From Monarcha castaneiventris obscurior (Eukaryota; Chordata; Aves; Passeriformes; Monarchidae): a DNA stretch of 64,000 bases. The stretch covers positions 8,919,501-8,983,500 of the forward strand of contig JAMPIT010000258.1 in NCBI GenBank assembly GCA_026261815.1. The letters are read 5' to 3'. Positions 1 to 12,850 of the stretch are shown here, piece after piece (position 1 is the first letter of the stretch; every line of letters starts with the position of its first letter). Below the pieces are notes generated by a model, which was not told the origin of the DNA, ran no database searches, and saw nothing but the letters and a program-made list of their open reading frames with translations. A program made the position numbers and the translations under genes.

Positions 1-665
1 ACTCCCATGCCATGGGCAGGAACACGTCCCACTAGACCAGGTTGCTCAGAGCCCCATGCAGCCCAGCCTTGAACACTTCCAGGGATGGGGAATCCACAAC
101 TTCTCTGGGCAATCTGTTCCAGTGCCTCCCCACCCTCACAATAAAGAACTTCTTAATATCCACTCTAAACCTACTCTGTCAGTTTGAAGCCATTCCCCCT
201 TGTCCTGTCACTACAGGCTCTTGTAAATAGTCCCTCTCCATCTTCCTTGTAGGTTTCTTCAGGTACTGAAAGGCTGCAGTTAGGTCACCCTGAACCCCTC
301 TCCAAGCCGAAGAACCCCAATTCTCTCAGCCTTTCCTCATAGCAGAGGTTCTCATCCATCAACACCCCCAAACCCTTCTCAGCAGGGCTGCTCTCGATCT
401 GTCCATCCCCCAGCCTGGACTGATACCAGGGCTTGCCCCAACCCTCATGCAGCACCTTGCACTTGGTCTTGCTAAACCTCAAGAGATTCCCATGGTCCCT
501 GTGGATGGCATCCCATCCTTCAGGTGTGTCACCCACACCACTCAGCCTGGTGTCACCTGCAAACTTGCTGAGGGTGCACTCAACCCCTTCATCTACATCA
601 TTAATGAAGATATTAAATAACATTGGCCCCTGGGGGACACCACTTGTCACTGATGTCCGTCATGA
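1..665 (-). repeat. CR1 LINE fragment, 3' part, decayed
   Basis: This is an avian CR1 non-LTR retrotransposon in reverse orientation. Read on the minus strand, 650-285 translates to the CR1 reverse-transcriptase core ([42 protein letters not shown]). From about 345 down to base 1 comes the end of ORF2 and the 3' region (DRLREL-like segment, then the stretch ending in LSNLV). The copy is dead. The catalytic pair that is normally Asp-Asp in FADD is Gly-Asp, there is an in-frame loss near PQG, and about 60 residues are missing between the VLMDENL and RLREL segments. The reading frame is lost after about 285. The true 3' terminus lies beyond the left edge. Assignment rests on remembered family sequence, not a database search. 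Confidence 0.9.
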
Positions 666-669
666 CTCT

Positions 670-1149
670 GAGACATCAAGCAAAGAGCAGAAGTGCTCTC
701 TGACCAAATGCTCTCAGGTTGCTACCAGCAGGGTACCTAAACAAAACCTAAAGGATACCTAAACAAAAACAACAACAACAAAAGGAAATGGAACTGTGTC
801 CAACACCTGCAAAGACCACTGTCCCCTTCCTGCCTGCTGAGTTATTTTTCCAATTCCTTGACCTTGGACCCCTCTCAGGGCCCCTCCTGTGGCTGATTAG
901 GAAATGCTCCATTCCTGATGAACAGGTGAAGCTGTGATTATACTAATCAGCTGCTCATTAGGGTTGCTTGGCTTCAGCTGATAAAACACCAGCCCCATGG
1001 TGTATGGCCAACTCTGTCAGCTGGGGATGTCAAAGATCCTCAGCTCTGTTGTTGTCCCCACTTGGTTTTGCTCACAGATGGGGAAGGACTCTCCAGGACA
1101 CAGCTGGGATCTGGCAAGCAAATCTCATCCCAGCAGATATGAGCCTCTT
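670..1149. other. Intergenic, no gene seen
   Basis: There is no open frame with recognisable homology. A short A-rich stretch (AAC/ACAACA repeats) lies at about 760-785, next to the CR1 fragment. Confidence 0.5.
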
Positions 1150-1188
1150 TCAGGTTGTAGATTGATTGGTGATCAATCTACAACCTGA
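1150..1188. repeat. Perfect 17-bp inverted repeat (hairpin)
   Basis: Bases 1,150-1,166 and 1,172-1,188 are exact reverse complements, separated by a 5-base loop (TGGTG). Transcribed, this would be a 17-bp uninterrupted stem. It is shorter and more perfect than a usual pre-miRNA, and no flanking stem extension is visible. It could be a recent inverted duplication or a cruciform site. Confidence 0.9.
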
Positions 1189-1244
1189 GCTGTGCCTCTG
1201 ACTCTCAGACAGGGAATTTTGGACACTGAGAGACCTGACCCCTC

Positions 1245-1302
1245 AGGTGGAGGTCGCAGGGACCCTCAGTGGTAGAGCCAGCCGAGGCTGGTTCAAATTC
1301 CT
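1245..1302 (-). repeat. MIR-like SINE relic
   Basis: The run AGGTCGCAGGGACCCTCAGT, followed by GGTAGAGCC and ending in GGTTCAAATTCC, follows the reverse-complemented body of the tRNA-derived MIR SINE, including its B-box-like GGTTCAAAT. It is short and diverged, and the match is by eye. Confidence 0.4.
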
Positions 1303-4300
1303 TTCCATGTTCCTATGGATGTGGCAGCTCCACGGGTCAGGCCCTGGGCAGGCAGAAGAGTCACCACTGATCTCATCCTGCCTCCTTCACAGCTGTGACA
1401 TGGGACAGAAATCCCCCTGGGCTACCTGCAGTCTCTGGAGACTTCCTAAAGAAGCTACTGCTCTTCCTTTTGGGTCTGTCATCCTGACAGCTGTCCCCAA
1501 GGAGATCTCAACACCAAGACCCCAGCACAGCAAAGTGCCAGAGACACACACACACCGTGCTCTGGCAAATCTCAGCCTCCTGCAGCCCTCCTCACCAAAA
1601 GCCTGGGACACGGCCGTGCTCTTCCCGTTCTCTTTCTTCCTTTGTTCCATCCTCTCAATCAGGCTCTGGCTCAGAAAGGTTTCATTGCACAACAGCTACA
1701 CTGGCTTTAGAAAGATGCAATTAAGATGAAACCCACTTATTTAAAGCAGCTCCTCTCCCAGCACTGCTCTAATGTCACCTTTGATCACTGAAACCGACCC
1801 AGCTCACAGACTGCCAGGGACATGTCCTTTCATTTATCCCTTTCCTCCTCGTTCCATTCAGACAAAACTGGTTTCTTTCTTCCTGCTGGTGCTCCAAGCA
1901 TTTTGCAGAGCAAAGGACGGTCATTTTTGCATTGGCCAGCAGGAAAAAAAAGAGTGAAACGCCCTGGCTGTGGGCCATGAAGGTTGGAAAGGTCACAGAG
2001 ATCATGCTGCATTTTGGGCTAAGACAGCTTGGCCCAGGCACAGCACTCCCCTGGGGCTGTGCTGCAAATAAAAGTGGGCTTGGGATGGGCAGGGACCCCT
2101 CTACTAATGAATCTGAAAGGAAGCATCCTGAATTTATTGGGGAAGGCTGGACCATTTCCCCCACTTACAAGAGTCAGTTCAGCTCAAGCCATCATTTAGG
2201 CATGGCTTAGCTTTAAACCCCCAGCAGATCCTGCTTTCACCTGCACACAGGAGCTGCTGGATCAGGATTCTGCTCAGCAGCCTCCATCCATCCACACACA
2301 CACACACTTGATTGTCAGGCACTGAAACCCCAGGTTTCCTTGTCATTAAATGCATCCATCAGGTAGCATTTTCTATTAGACTGGAGGTTTCCCGGTTGTC
2401 AGCGCTTCCACCCACACAGGCAGGGCGCTTCTGAACTCCATCTCTGCCTCCAAACCTCACTGCATCGCATCTTCTTTGGAAATGGAGAGCAAATACATGT
2501 GTATCCCTCTGTTCTCTCAGGGAGATGGCAGAGCAATTTGCAGGGTTCCCTGGGTGGACAGGTTCCTTCATCTGAACTGTTGCTTCAATCTGTTTTGTTC
2601 TGATCTGCAGGAGAGATATCTCTTCCTGCGGGTGGAGAGAAGAGCAAGAAGCTGTCCTGTTACAAAACACCAGTGATTTGCAATTCATCACCAGCCCAGG
2701 GCCAGGTGCACTCCCCACTGCCATCTCAGGGAGACTTTTTTTTCTAATTCTTAGAAGTGGACATTGTCATGCCAAAAGTCTCAGCACTGGCATTACAGAT
2801 TCCTTCTGATCTCTCCCAGTATCTCTGATTTTGCAGCTTCTGAGGATTTCTGAGCACAGAGCAGATTTCCACCCTACCCAGGTGACAGCCCATGGGCCAC
2901 ATTCTGTGTATCAGTGAGTGTTGGAGTGACACTACAGTGAAGGATGCCAGCCCCTCACTCAGCCAAATCATTTGGTCACCCCTGACGGGGGGAATCTGTC
3001 AACTCTCAGCAAAAGATACCATTTTAGAGGCATCCTACTCCATCAGACTGCTGGGGGGACTGCACCCTGCATTCCTGCTTTGATTAGGAGCTGGGGTTAG
3101 CAGGGGTTAAATGCACCCTCTCCCCCTCCCGACCTACGATGCCAGCTGAGCTGGAGCTGGCTCCCAAGATCCTGGTGCTTCAAGAGAGAGGTGCCAACGA
3201 TGGCTCTGGGGAGGACAGCGAAGAAACCAGCCCAGGTGCTCCTTCTGCCAGTGAATCAGTCCAGATGGGCCATGGCTGCCCTGCTGAGAGCCGAGTGCTC
3301 TTCCAGGCAGCTTGGACACAGATGGGGAATCGAGCATGGCAGGGCTCCCGCAGCACACCCTGCTCAGAGCAGCCAGGGAGGGTGAAGCACAAAGCAAGTG
3401 GTTTCTTGGGAACACTGAGATGTCCACAGCACATCCTGCTCTGCCCACAGTCACGGGGCCGAAAGAGCCGCTGCCTGAGAGGCTGTGCCTGTGCCTGCCT
3501 CCTCCAGGTCTCTCCTCCTGCCTTCCCCCTCCATGGAGACCGGCTTTTGTCTCTTAAAGGTGTGATCAGGAAATGGAGGGCTTTTAAAAACACTGCTGTT
3601 AAGAGCAATAAAAATAATAGAGCAGGAACATATGTCTCTCCACAGGCCCATCACCTTCTGCTCACTTAGATTGAAGTGTTTTACCATCAGAGCCTGACAG
3701 CATGCTGATACCTCACCAGAGCAACAAAGCTGAAGGCTTTATTACTGTTATTAACCTGGTTTTCTGAAGAAAGCAACAGAACACCACGTGTACCCATCAG
3801 TGGGTCAGCCCACCCTGGTAACTCCTTAATCGGTCAGCTTATTTCACCCTACAGGGCTCGAGAGGTGGAGGCTGCCAGAAGCCTCAGGCTGTGCTTGTGC
3901 CACCAAACAGGCAGAGGGACAGGCAGAGCCCCAGTGAACACCCAGCTGGACAGCCCCTGGGGACAGATCAGCGTCTTACCAGACCCAAGAGAGCACCCTG
4001 GGAAAGCATGCAATCCCCACCTCGTACCTTTTAGACCCCAGGGAAACAGAAAGACAGGGTGTGGGCTTTTTTAAGCCCTTGTTGGCTCCCTGGTCCAGGA
4101 TGGAGCCAGCACCAAGCTACAGGAGCCAGGGGAGGCTGGGCCTGAGCTCTTTGTCCCTGTGTGTCTTGTCACAGCACTGCCAGCAGGCAGTTCCCAAAGC
4201 CTTGGTTTGGTACAAGCACTGACACATCCCATGTCCCAGAGAGACTCCCAGGCCCTCCAGGCCGGGCTGAACAGGGATAACTGGTCACCCCAGCCCAAGC

Positions 4301-7300
4301 TCTGCAGCTGCACAGGACTCCTCTCAAGGGACCCAGAGCTGGTTTGAGCAATCGACCATCCCTCTTCATGGTCATTCCTCCAACACACCCAACTCAGCCC
4401 CGCTGCTAACACCGCGCTTCCCAGTCACACCTGTTTGGGCACTGGCTCTCAAAGGCTTTCCATTTCATCCCTCCATACTCTTCAAATAATTGTTCCTAGG
4501 GCTGCTGGTTTTCCACGGGCTGCTCAGGGAAGCACATGAACTCTCCTCCAGGGAGGTCAGAGCCACGGGGAAGAGCAGGGAATATGAGTCTCCACGCACA
4601 GGCACAGGCAGTGCCGCATGTCCAGGAGCACATCACCAAGGTTTTGTTGCCTGGGTGACATCCAAACCACCATCCATCACCCAGGCACCGACCCAGGCAA
4701 GCAGCCAGGCTGGCAAGGACAGGGAGGGTTTCCCATGGAAAGCTGAATTCAGTCCAAGCCACGGGCATGATTCAGCCAAGAGTCCTCACTCCTCACGCTC
4801 CCTGAGGAGCAGGGAGAGCTCTCCATCCATTACCTGGAGCTCACATGTTTTGGTCTGTCACTTGAGCCCCCTCCCACTCAGCTGTGACCAGGCTTCTCGC
4901 TCAGTTTAGCAACACGTGCACAGGCTAAACAGCGGGTCTGGAGCAGTTTGTTGTTGCTCACATTTTCTTCCTTTATTACTGAGGCAAATAATCTGTTTTA
5001 GTAGGCAGAGGGGCATTGCTCTTGCTACTTTACATGCTGCTTGTTGAAAGCAAGGTTGCCCTGATGCCAGTCTGTGTGAGGCAGATTAAGGCCTCCATAA
5101 CTGCCCTTTCTCTAGTAAAATCTCAGTTGTTGCTGCCATGATTGAGGTTCCCCTGTCCCCTCAGTGGTGGCAGGAAGGAACAATTTCACCCTGCCCAGCA
5201 GTTTAATCCCTGACCCACACCAAATTGCTGAGTCTTGTGCATGAATGACACTGATCAAGGGTTGAGCAACTTCCTCATGGTGAGAAACCCCAAGGGCCTA
5301 AATCAGCTCTGGGGTGAAGCAGGTCTCAGCACCAGGCTATTTGGACTGGCAGTAGGCAACTATAAAGAAGAAGGAGCGGGAACTAAAGATCAATGTACAC
5401 CAAGGGCTTAAAATTGAGCTGAACTTCTGGCCAGGGTTTAAGCTGCACAGCAGCACACCCTCGGAGTAAAGCAGCAAAATAAATGAAGTCACCGAAACAA
5501 TCACACTCCCTTTAAGGTCAGGATTTTCACGCCATTCTCTCTCCTGTGTTTTGGCTTTCAGAGTCTGTTCTTCACAGGTACAGAGAGTCACAAGTCTGCA
5601 AGGGGGAAAGAAAACACAACAAAACCAACAAACCAGGGAAGTGACTTTTACCGTTGTCATTTTCCCTGTCTCCCAGCAACAACCGTGTCTTCTCCACCTT
5701 GCTCTCCTCCCAGCACCTCACAGCTGGCAGAGATCTTACGAACAAACAAGGCTCCCTGCAGTGAGGGCTGCCTGGCAAGGGCTGAGGCTTCAGTCTAGCA
5801 TGAGGACGATCTTTTCACCTGCAGAGGTGACAGCTCTTGGTTTATGTCTAACCATCAGCTCTCAGCCCCCATCTGCAAAGACTCCCAACCCCATTCCAAG
5901 GCTGAACAGATGGTGACAGTGTCTGGGCTGATGCCCAAGTGTCAACAAGACAGCTTCTTGTTTCCACACAGACGTATCCCTGGGAAGGGAAGTGGAAAAA
6001 AAAGCATGTGATAAGACACTGCCACCTCACCCTGTCTAAACAGTCACAGTAACCCCAGGACAAGTTCTCTGGGCTTCTGTTATTAATGTTCCCTCTCTTA
6101 GGCTGAGGGAGGGCTTCCCAGGGGGTGGACTTTGCTCCAAGAGACCTTTCTGTGCCTGTCTCAGGAGGGGAATTTGCAATCGGAGCCACCTCCAGAGCTT
6201 GTCTTTTTTCCAATTAATACATGAATAATCAGCATAATTTCATGCCAATTGTTTTGTGTTTTGACACCACAGATATTGTGCTCCTCTGCTACCCAACTCC
6301 TCTGCTCCTTTTAATGGCATCGATTAAGTGCTGAACCACGACTTCCACATCCTCAGAATCATTCACACAATTGGTGATGTGACCGAGCTGGGCACAGGCA
6401 GAAGCACATTCCCAGAAGGATGTACCATTGGCATATCAAAGTCAAGCACAGTCAGTGTTTGAGGACAAAGGGCAAAGCTGTTGAGAAGAGATTGTGGCTG
6501 GGTGGCTCTGAAAGGATTCCATCAGCTTACCCACATGTGTGGTCAACCATGCCTGACTGGGGACAGCAGAATTTGACACCTCCATAGATGTGTCTTCCTG
6601 ACGTTTTCATCATCAAACACTTATTTCAGCTTCCAGATGGCTTGGAATGCCGGCATGCTGGGGAAAATCCATTGCTCTGTACTGCCTCACGAAACCCATT
6701 CTGGAAACATGTCGTGGGTGTCCATCCACTGCCTACTGGTCCTAGTGGTGATGGGAGACCAGAAAGCTTTTCTTCAGAGCACTCACGTGGAATTTATGCC
6801 ACCCCTTTATCTATGCCAGGCAGGAAGACGTGCTCTCTATGCCATGAGATTTCCTCTAGAAAATTTCAGGACAAAAATCCACAGGCAAGGGTAGAAAAAT
6901 GTCCCTGAGCAGTTAAAGTGCATAGGGCCACTGAGGAGCTCAAGGATGCCAGTATGGCCAAAGGCAAGATGAACCTCAGTATCCCTGAGGGCAGCCCTGT
7001 CTGATCTGCTGTTCATACTGCCACCACCCTCGGTGCCTTTGTGTGCCATCACAGACAAATTAAAAACAGTAACTAGGAGCAAGTGCATTCAGCACACGCT
7101 GGTCAGGCACTGTCTCAGCCAGATTCAGGATCACTGAGGAGCAGGGGAGAACCAGAAAAGTTGTATTCAAAGAAATTGTGATCCGTGCTGGATTTAACCA
7201 GGAGTGCAACAAGGATTTGTGGTCCATCACAAATATAGGACCATATTTGAGTTCATTAACCCTGATTGCATTCCAGTGGCACATTGGGCTTGGATTCACA

Positions 7301-10300
7301 ATCTCTCAGGCCAAGCAGGCTGGGCCCTGCTCATACCACATGTGAGCCATCCCTATTAAACTCAAAGGAATCTCTTTTTTGCTGTCCAGGGGGGCTGGAT
7401 CAAGGCTTCCTTACATGCAGGGCTGCCAGGAGGAGGCCAAGGGCTGTGAGCCATGAAGGTCCTTTGGTAGCCCAGAGCCACAGCCACTTACAGGCACCAC
7501 AGGCCCTCTCCTGACCCTTTTCCTGTGAGTGCAGAACAGCAGCAGAGTTATTAAAACACCAGCTGGGCTGGCAGAAATAAATCTCTCCAATCTGCCTGCA
7601 AAACCAGAGTGGCACAAGATGACTCTCGACTTCCTCTTGGGTGCCCCTCTGGGCCGTGGGGCACCTGCCATCCTCCTTCCTGCATGTGTTTGTGGGCATA
7701 TCCTCAAGCTGTGTTTACAAAGGGATTTCAGGCTCCTTTAGGATAAGACGTTGCTATGGAAAAAGCAGAAAGGAGACTGAGCTCCCTGGGAGAAGGCCTG
7801 GACTCTGTTGGCTTCAACAACGGGAAAGCCCATGAGGGGAATACAATTGTCTGGAGACTGAGCAGGGAGCACAGTCTGTTTTAATGAACACATTCTCCTT
7901 TTGGGGAACATAGGGAACTGAGTTTCTACAGCCCTCTACAAGACCAAAAAGTTTCCACTGCAAGTAGAAGGTGCCCGACACAGAGAAAACCAAGAAATAT
8001 TTTCCAGCCTTGAGGTGGGATCCTGAGCTCAACCACTCTGCCAGAAAACTTCTACCCAGCTGGAGCTTGAGCTCATACCTCATCACTGTGTGGTGCCTCT
8101 GCATGGCACATGGGGGTATGACTGGCCACAGAAAATGCAGAGGACTGGAGTACAGATGCAGCTGGATAATTGAAACCTCTTACAACAGATGAGCTCTGAG
8201 TAAACCTGCAACAGGATCATTAAGAAGGTGACCAACTCCGATCCACGTGAGAGCCGTTTCAAAATGCAAACTACAAACCAAGAGAATAATAAGTCAGCCC
8301 CAGGGTCGGGTCACATCCTCCAACAGGAGGAATCTGACCATGGAAGTCAAGCTAAGATGTTTGGCTGCAGGTTGATGCTGACCCCATTTCTTGTTTCCTC
8401 CTGCAGCCTCAGACAGGAGGGGGAACAGAACACACACACAAAAAAAAACCCAATCCACGCCACCTGGAATTAAAACCTTCCAAAGAAAAACCTCTGTGCA
8501 AAGCTGAGCCAGAGCTCATCAGCAAAGGGCCATGATTAACTGCTGAAGTAGCAGGGCGTTTCCTTTTCCAAAGGCAGAGCTACCACACAGCCCTGAGAAC
8601 ACCTCTTCACAATCAGCCTGTGTTGAAACAAACCCAATCAGTGAGACACTGAGAATGAGTGTCCCTCCATGGATCCCTGCGGGGAGCTGATCTGATTACA
8701 GAGTGAGCTGGGGAGGGACCAGAAAGCGCCCAGTCGGGGGTGGTGGAGAGGAAAAATCAGAGTGAAATCTCCGACCTGAGAGCCTGTGAGCAATAAACTC
8801 CACTGGGTGCAAATAAGAGACACTGGGGGAAGAGTCTGCCTTGAAAAAGCTGCAGCTCCACAGCTGCACCAGCCTGTACTGAAGTGGTCAGCTGGGAACA
8901 GGAGAGCACAGAGTCGGATCTCCACAGTGGCCTCAACAGCTGAGAACCCAAGGGAGGAAAGCTGCAGCCCTGTTAAAGCCTGGTGACGAGGAAGAGAGTC
9001 CTTCTGCAGCTGCAAGCCGCACCACAAAGGCTGCAGAGCCTTCCCACAGCCCGGAGGGAGCCTTGGCGTGGGCACAGGGGGCATTTGACACTTCCTCACC
9101 CTCCTGAGCAGGCAGGGTAGGGCTAACAGATGTTCCCTGAGGACTCTGTCCCCAGTCAGGCCGGGTTCTCATCCCACTTTCAGGCGGGTGCCAGGGTTCA
9201 GATGTACTGTCAGCAGTCCGTGCCTCCTGAGCATCTCTAATGTCAGCTCCAAGGAGATGCTTTCAGAATGAATTTGACCCTACGATGCACAGGAACTAAC
9301 GTGCCGCCAGCTGCCCCTAAGATGAACACCCTGGCACTTCTTGTATGCTGTCATTTGTCATTGGCCTCTCCCCGGGACTGTTTCCCAGAATTTGCCTTCC
9401 CCAACAGCCGAGTCACCCAAACCCTGCCAAAAGTCCTATTTCCCCTCCCCCCAAAAAAGAGGCAGAACTTGTGCCCCCAAATCAAAAACGTGCTGACAGG
9501 TTTGAACTCAAACACAACTTCCAGGAGACACCTAGGTCTCCTCAAAAGCTTTTGGATCCACTGCCTAGAGCTAAGCCTGTGAGTGGGACTGGTGCTTAGG
9601 ATCAAGTCCTCTCTTTCCCTGTGTCAGACGTTCCAAACAGCAGAAAGGGCCTGGAGCTGGTGATGCTGAGCCCCCTGACTGTTGTGTGGCACCACACAGT
9701 GCACAGTCCCTCCTGTCACGCTGCAAGCTGGGAGCTATGAAGAACCTTATGAGACAGGCACCAGAGGGAAGATGTGCAAAATCATCTGCAAACCAGATGC
9801 AAATCTAATAATACTACCAGCTCCCCAAAGGGAATGAGGAAGTGAAGCAACCTGGAACAACTGTCAGAATAATACACTCCCCAGTGTGGATGGGAATGGG
9901 TTTCTCACTAGGTGCCAGAGTCACTGGTTTAACCTTTCTGTTCACCCCTGTCTTCTCACTTTAAAGTAAAATGCTTATTTAGCACCAAGAAAAAGGAAAA
10001 AAAAAGAAGAAGAAGAGCAGAAAACAGAGTCAGAGCATCCCCTGGAAGTGGGGATGAAAGGACACCAGAGAACAGAAATAGACCTGAGAGAAAGGCAGGT
10101 GCTTTGGGGAGGAATGTGTGCTCTGCTCAGGGTCAGAACACCCTCCCCTTGGCCAGATCCTATTACAGGCAGCAGGGTGTGGGTATACACAGAGAAATAC
10201 AGAGATACAGTGATGGTAGCTGAACAAATCCCTCTGTAGTCAGGCAGGAGCTTTTCCCCCCATGACTGCTGAAGGCTTAGACAAGGTCCCAGCTGACAGA

Positions 10301-12600
10301 CCCTGAAGTGGAACAAGAGACCCTGAACACACTGAAAGGCTTTGGTCTGTCTACACCACGCTCGTCTTTCTATTGATGCATCCACCCCTTCATTCATCTT
10401 TCAACTCCTTTATTCCTACCCACACCTCTCTGATTTACACACCCATGCATTCAGAGCAGCATTGGAGCTGTTTGGCACAGTAACATCAAAACTCAGGAAA
10501 AATTCCTGTCTGAGCTAGGAGGACCCATCCATTCCCCAAACATTCAGGGAACAAAGCATTCCAATTTCTCAAGTCCTGCATTTGGAAAAAAACAACTTTC
10601 CCATAGGAAGGAATGTCAGGACCCTTGGAGAAGGTGAGGCCTGTAGCCTTCCCTCAGATCATCCATCTGCAGGCCATGGGAGCATGATCCTGATGTAATT
10701 AAGAATATTTTTCAATGCTAATGGCACCAGCAGGACACAGATGCAAGAAGCTCTGTTATACTGACACCAGTCCACCAGGAGAATCTCTTGGCTGGGACCA
10801 GCTCAATTTGGTTTTCACATAGGGGACAGTTTGGGAAGTTTTATTTGAGGAAAAAGACAATTCAGGTTTGTATCAGGAGGAAGATAAAAACACACTTGTT
10901 CTCTCAGCTCCCAAAGGAGACAAACCAGCTTTGGAGGTCAAGGTCCAGGTCCTGCTCTCAGGTGAGGGGCAGGAAAGCTCCCATTTAACTGGCAAAAGGG
11001 GCTTAACTGGAGCTATATCAGGTAATGGGATAGAAGTAACCAAAAAAAGAGGAGGTGGAAGGGCACTTAATCCCTTCAGTAAATAGTCACGCTAACATCT
11101 ATATTTGTGCATTTGCTGATCACAGTTCAGTTGGAAACAAAAGCAGGCTGGTGGCAGAGAGCTCCAAGAGCCCAGATGCTCCAGAGGGAAAGCGAGCTGG
11201 GAGCAGAGGTGGAGGGAGCCCCAGCACCTGAACAGGAGGAGCAGAGCAGCTGCTGATATCAGGCCCATTGACCCAGCCATGGCAAAATGATCAATCAGGC
11301 CCAGAGAGACAAGTAAAAATAAATCTGAAGTAGCAAGGGGCGTTTCCAGATTTTTTTTTTTTCCTCATATCTTATTGCCTGCCAGAAATAAGAGTGAGAG
11401 AAGAATTCACTTCTTATCATACCTTCTCAGAGGTGCTGAATAGGGTAATGGAATAGAAAATCTCTTTCCAAGGCAAATTCAGCCCTGAAACATGAACATA
11501 TTTCTGTGGATGGTTGGAAAGGAAAAAAAAAAAAATTATAACTGTGGTGTCCCAAAGTCATGGCAGAAATTGAAGTGTTCATCAAAAAAAAAAAAAAAAA
11601 AAAAAAAGGAGAGGATGTGTTTCTGGAAGAATATGTCTACAGAACTGGTCATTCTGATATTTGCCAGGCAAATTCAGCCCAGGGCATGCCATGGCAATGA
11701 GTAACTAGAGGTTCACTGTGACTTAGCCACTGTTTGAAACAAAACTCTGGAATTTGGGATTCAGGGCAACACTTTCTTTCAGCTGCATTAAAAGCCAATG
11801 TTCAGATGCTCCCCATGGGCCATATCTTGGACAGCCTGTATAGACAAAACACTGCTTATCTGCTGAGCTGGAGCATGGAACAAGCAGCAAACACAGCACC
11901 TGTCTGGGAGTATCTGGGGAGCTTTGCCTTCACAGTCCTCTTGCCTTACACCTCACATCCGAGGCTATGGATTAGGGAAGCAGGCACAGACCCTGGGAAT
12001 AGCACCTTGCACTGCACTGCAAGGACAGTTCAGAACTGGAGCTTGGGATGCAGGATCCTCAAAGCCACCCAGAGCTGCAGACTGGAACAAAGCTCCCAAA
12101 GGAGCACCCAAAGATAAGGAAGGTATTACTGAGCCCACGTGGGGGTGAGTTAATCCCAGTCCTTTTACTGGCTATGTAAAAAAGGTCCCAGTAGCAAGAA
12201 ACCAAGATCTAAGTGAGCAGATCTTCGCATTCTGAAAATCCCCTCCTGCTACCCCTGCCCCCAAAGAGGGCAGGGAGGCTGTGTACCCCTGCTCACAAAC
12301 ACTGTCCAAACACCCTTCTTACACAAACCTAGCTAAAATTTGTAATTATTTGGGCCCCATCCAGCCCAATTCCTATCAGTCTCTTCATAAAAAGAGATCA
12401 AACAATCTCTTTGAGCCCCCATTGACTGCAGGGACACTGTGCTGCCCTGTCTGCCTCGGACAGGTCTTCAACCTTTGGTGCTTCTCTCCCCTTTCATGCC
12501 ATATTGCAGGTTACTCTCCTGATGAAAAGTGCTGAAAAGCCCATCTGTCTGCCTGCAGGACAGGCAGCTCCTGACAGATGTGTTGCCAGTGTCCACACTT
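1303..12600. other. Gene-poor intergenic stretch
   Basis: No splice-bounded coding exon or known protein fold was found. Open frames here are short (under about 180 codons), overlap on both strands and have compositions typical of chance frames. Small simple repeats occur: (CA)n at about 2,297-2,308, a mixed CA/A tract near 8,434-8,450, A12 near 11,522-11,535 and A24 at 11,584-11,607. Nothing else stands out. Confidence 0.5.
11584..11607 (+). repeat. Poly(A) tract, A24
   Basis: This is an uninterrupted run of 24 A. No recognisable retroposed body was seen upstream, so it is treated as a simple mononucleotide repeat. Confidence 0.95.
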
Positions 12601-12609
12601 TTCCATCAC

Positions 12610-12850
12610 TTTCCTGTCTGCCATCGCCTCTTGGATATTAAAAATCACCTGGAGCGATGATTCCTCATTGCTCTGCGCTCCCTCCCCCAGTCTGTCACCA
12701 TGTAAGCCACTTGACAGGTGATTATTCGGTCACTGAAGCCAGGGAAGCCGGGCCGAAGGAAATGAGTGTCTCCTTAAATAAACACGCCGGCCGATTTGGA
12801 GAGGCTGTCTCGCTGGACAAGCAGGCTATTCTGGGCTCGCACCACTAAGC
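12610..12850. promoter_or_regulatory. Candidate conserved noncoding element
   Basis: This non-coding block has low redundancy and contains an E-box CAGGTG (in ACAGGTGATTATTCGG), TAAATAAACA (forkhead-like) and several isolated CpGs. The texture is typical of vertebrate enhancers. Conservation cannot be tested here, so this is a judgement of appearance only. Confidence 0.25.

Noticed and set aside
1150..1188. microRNA precursor
   Set aside because: Stem too short (17 bp), loop of 5 bases and no extended pairing outside the repeat.
1285..1302. tRNA gene suggested by GGTTCAAATTCC B-box
   Set aside because: No matching A-box or cloverleaf; fits a degenerate tRNA-derived SINE instead.
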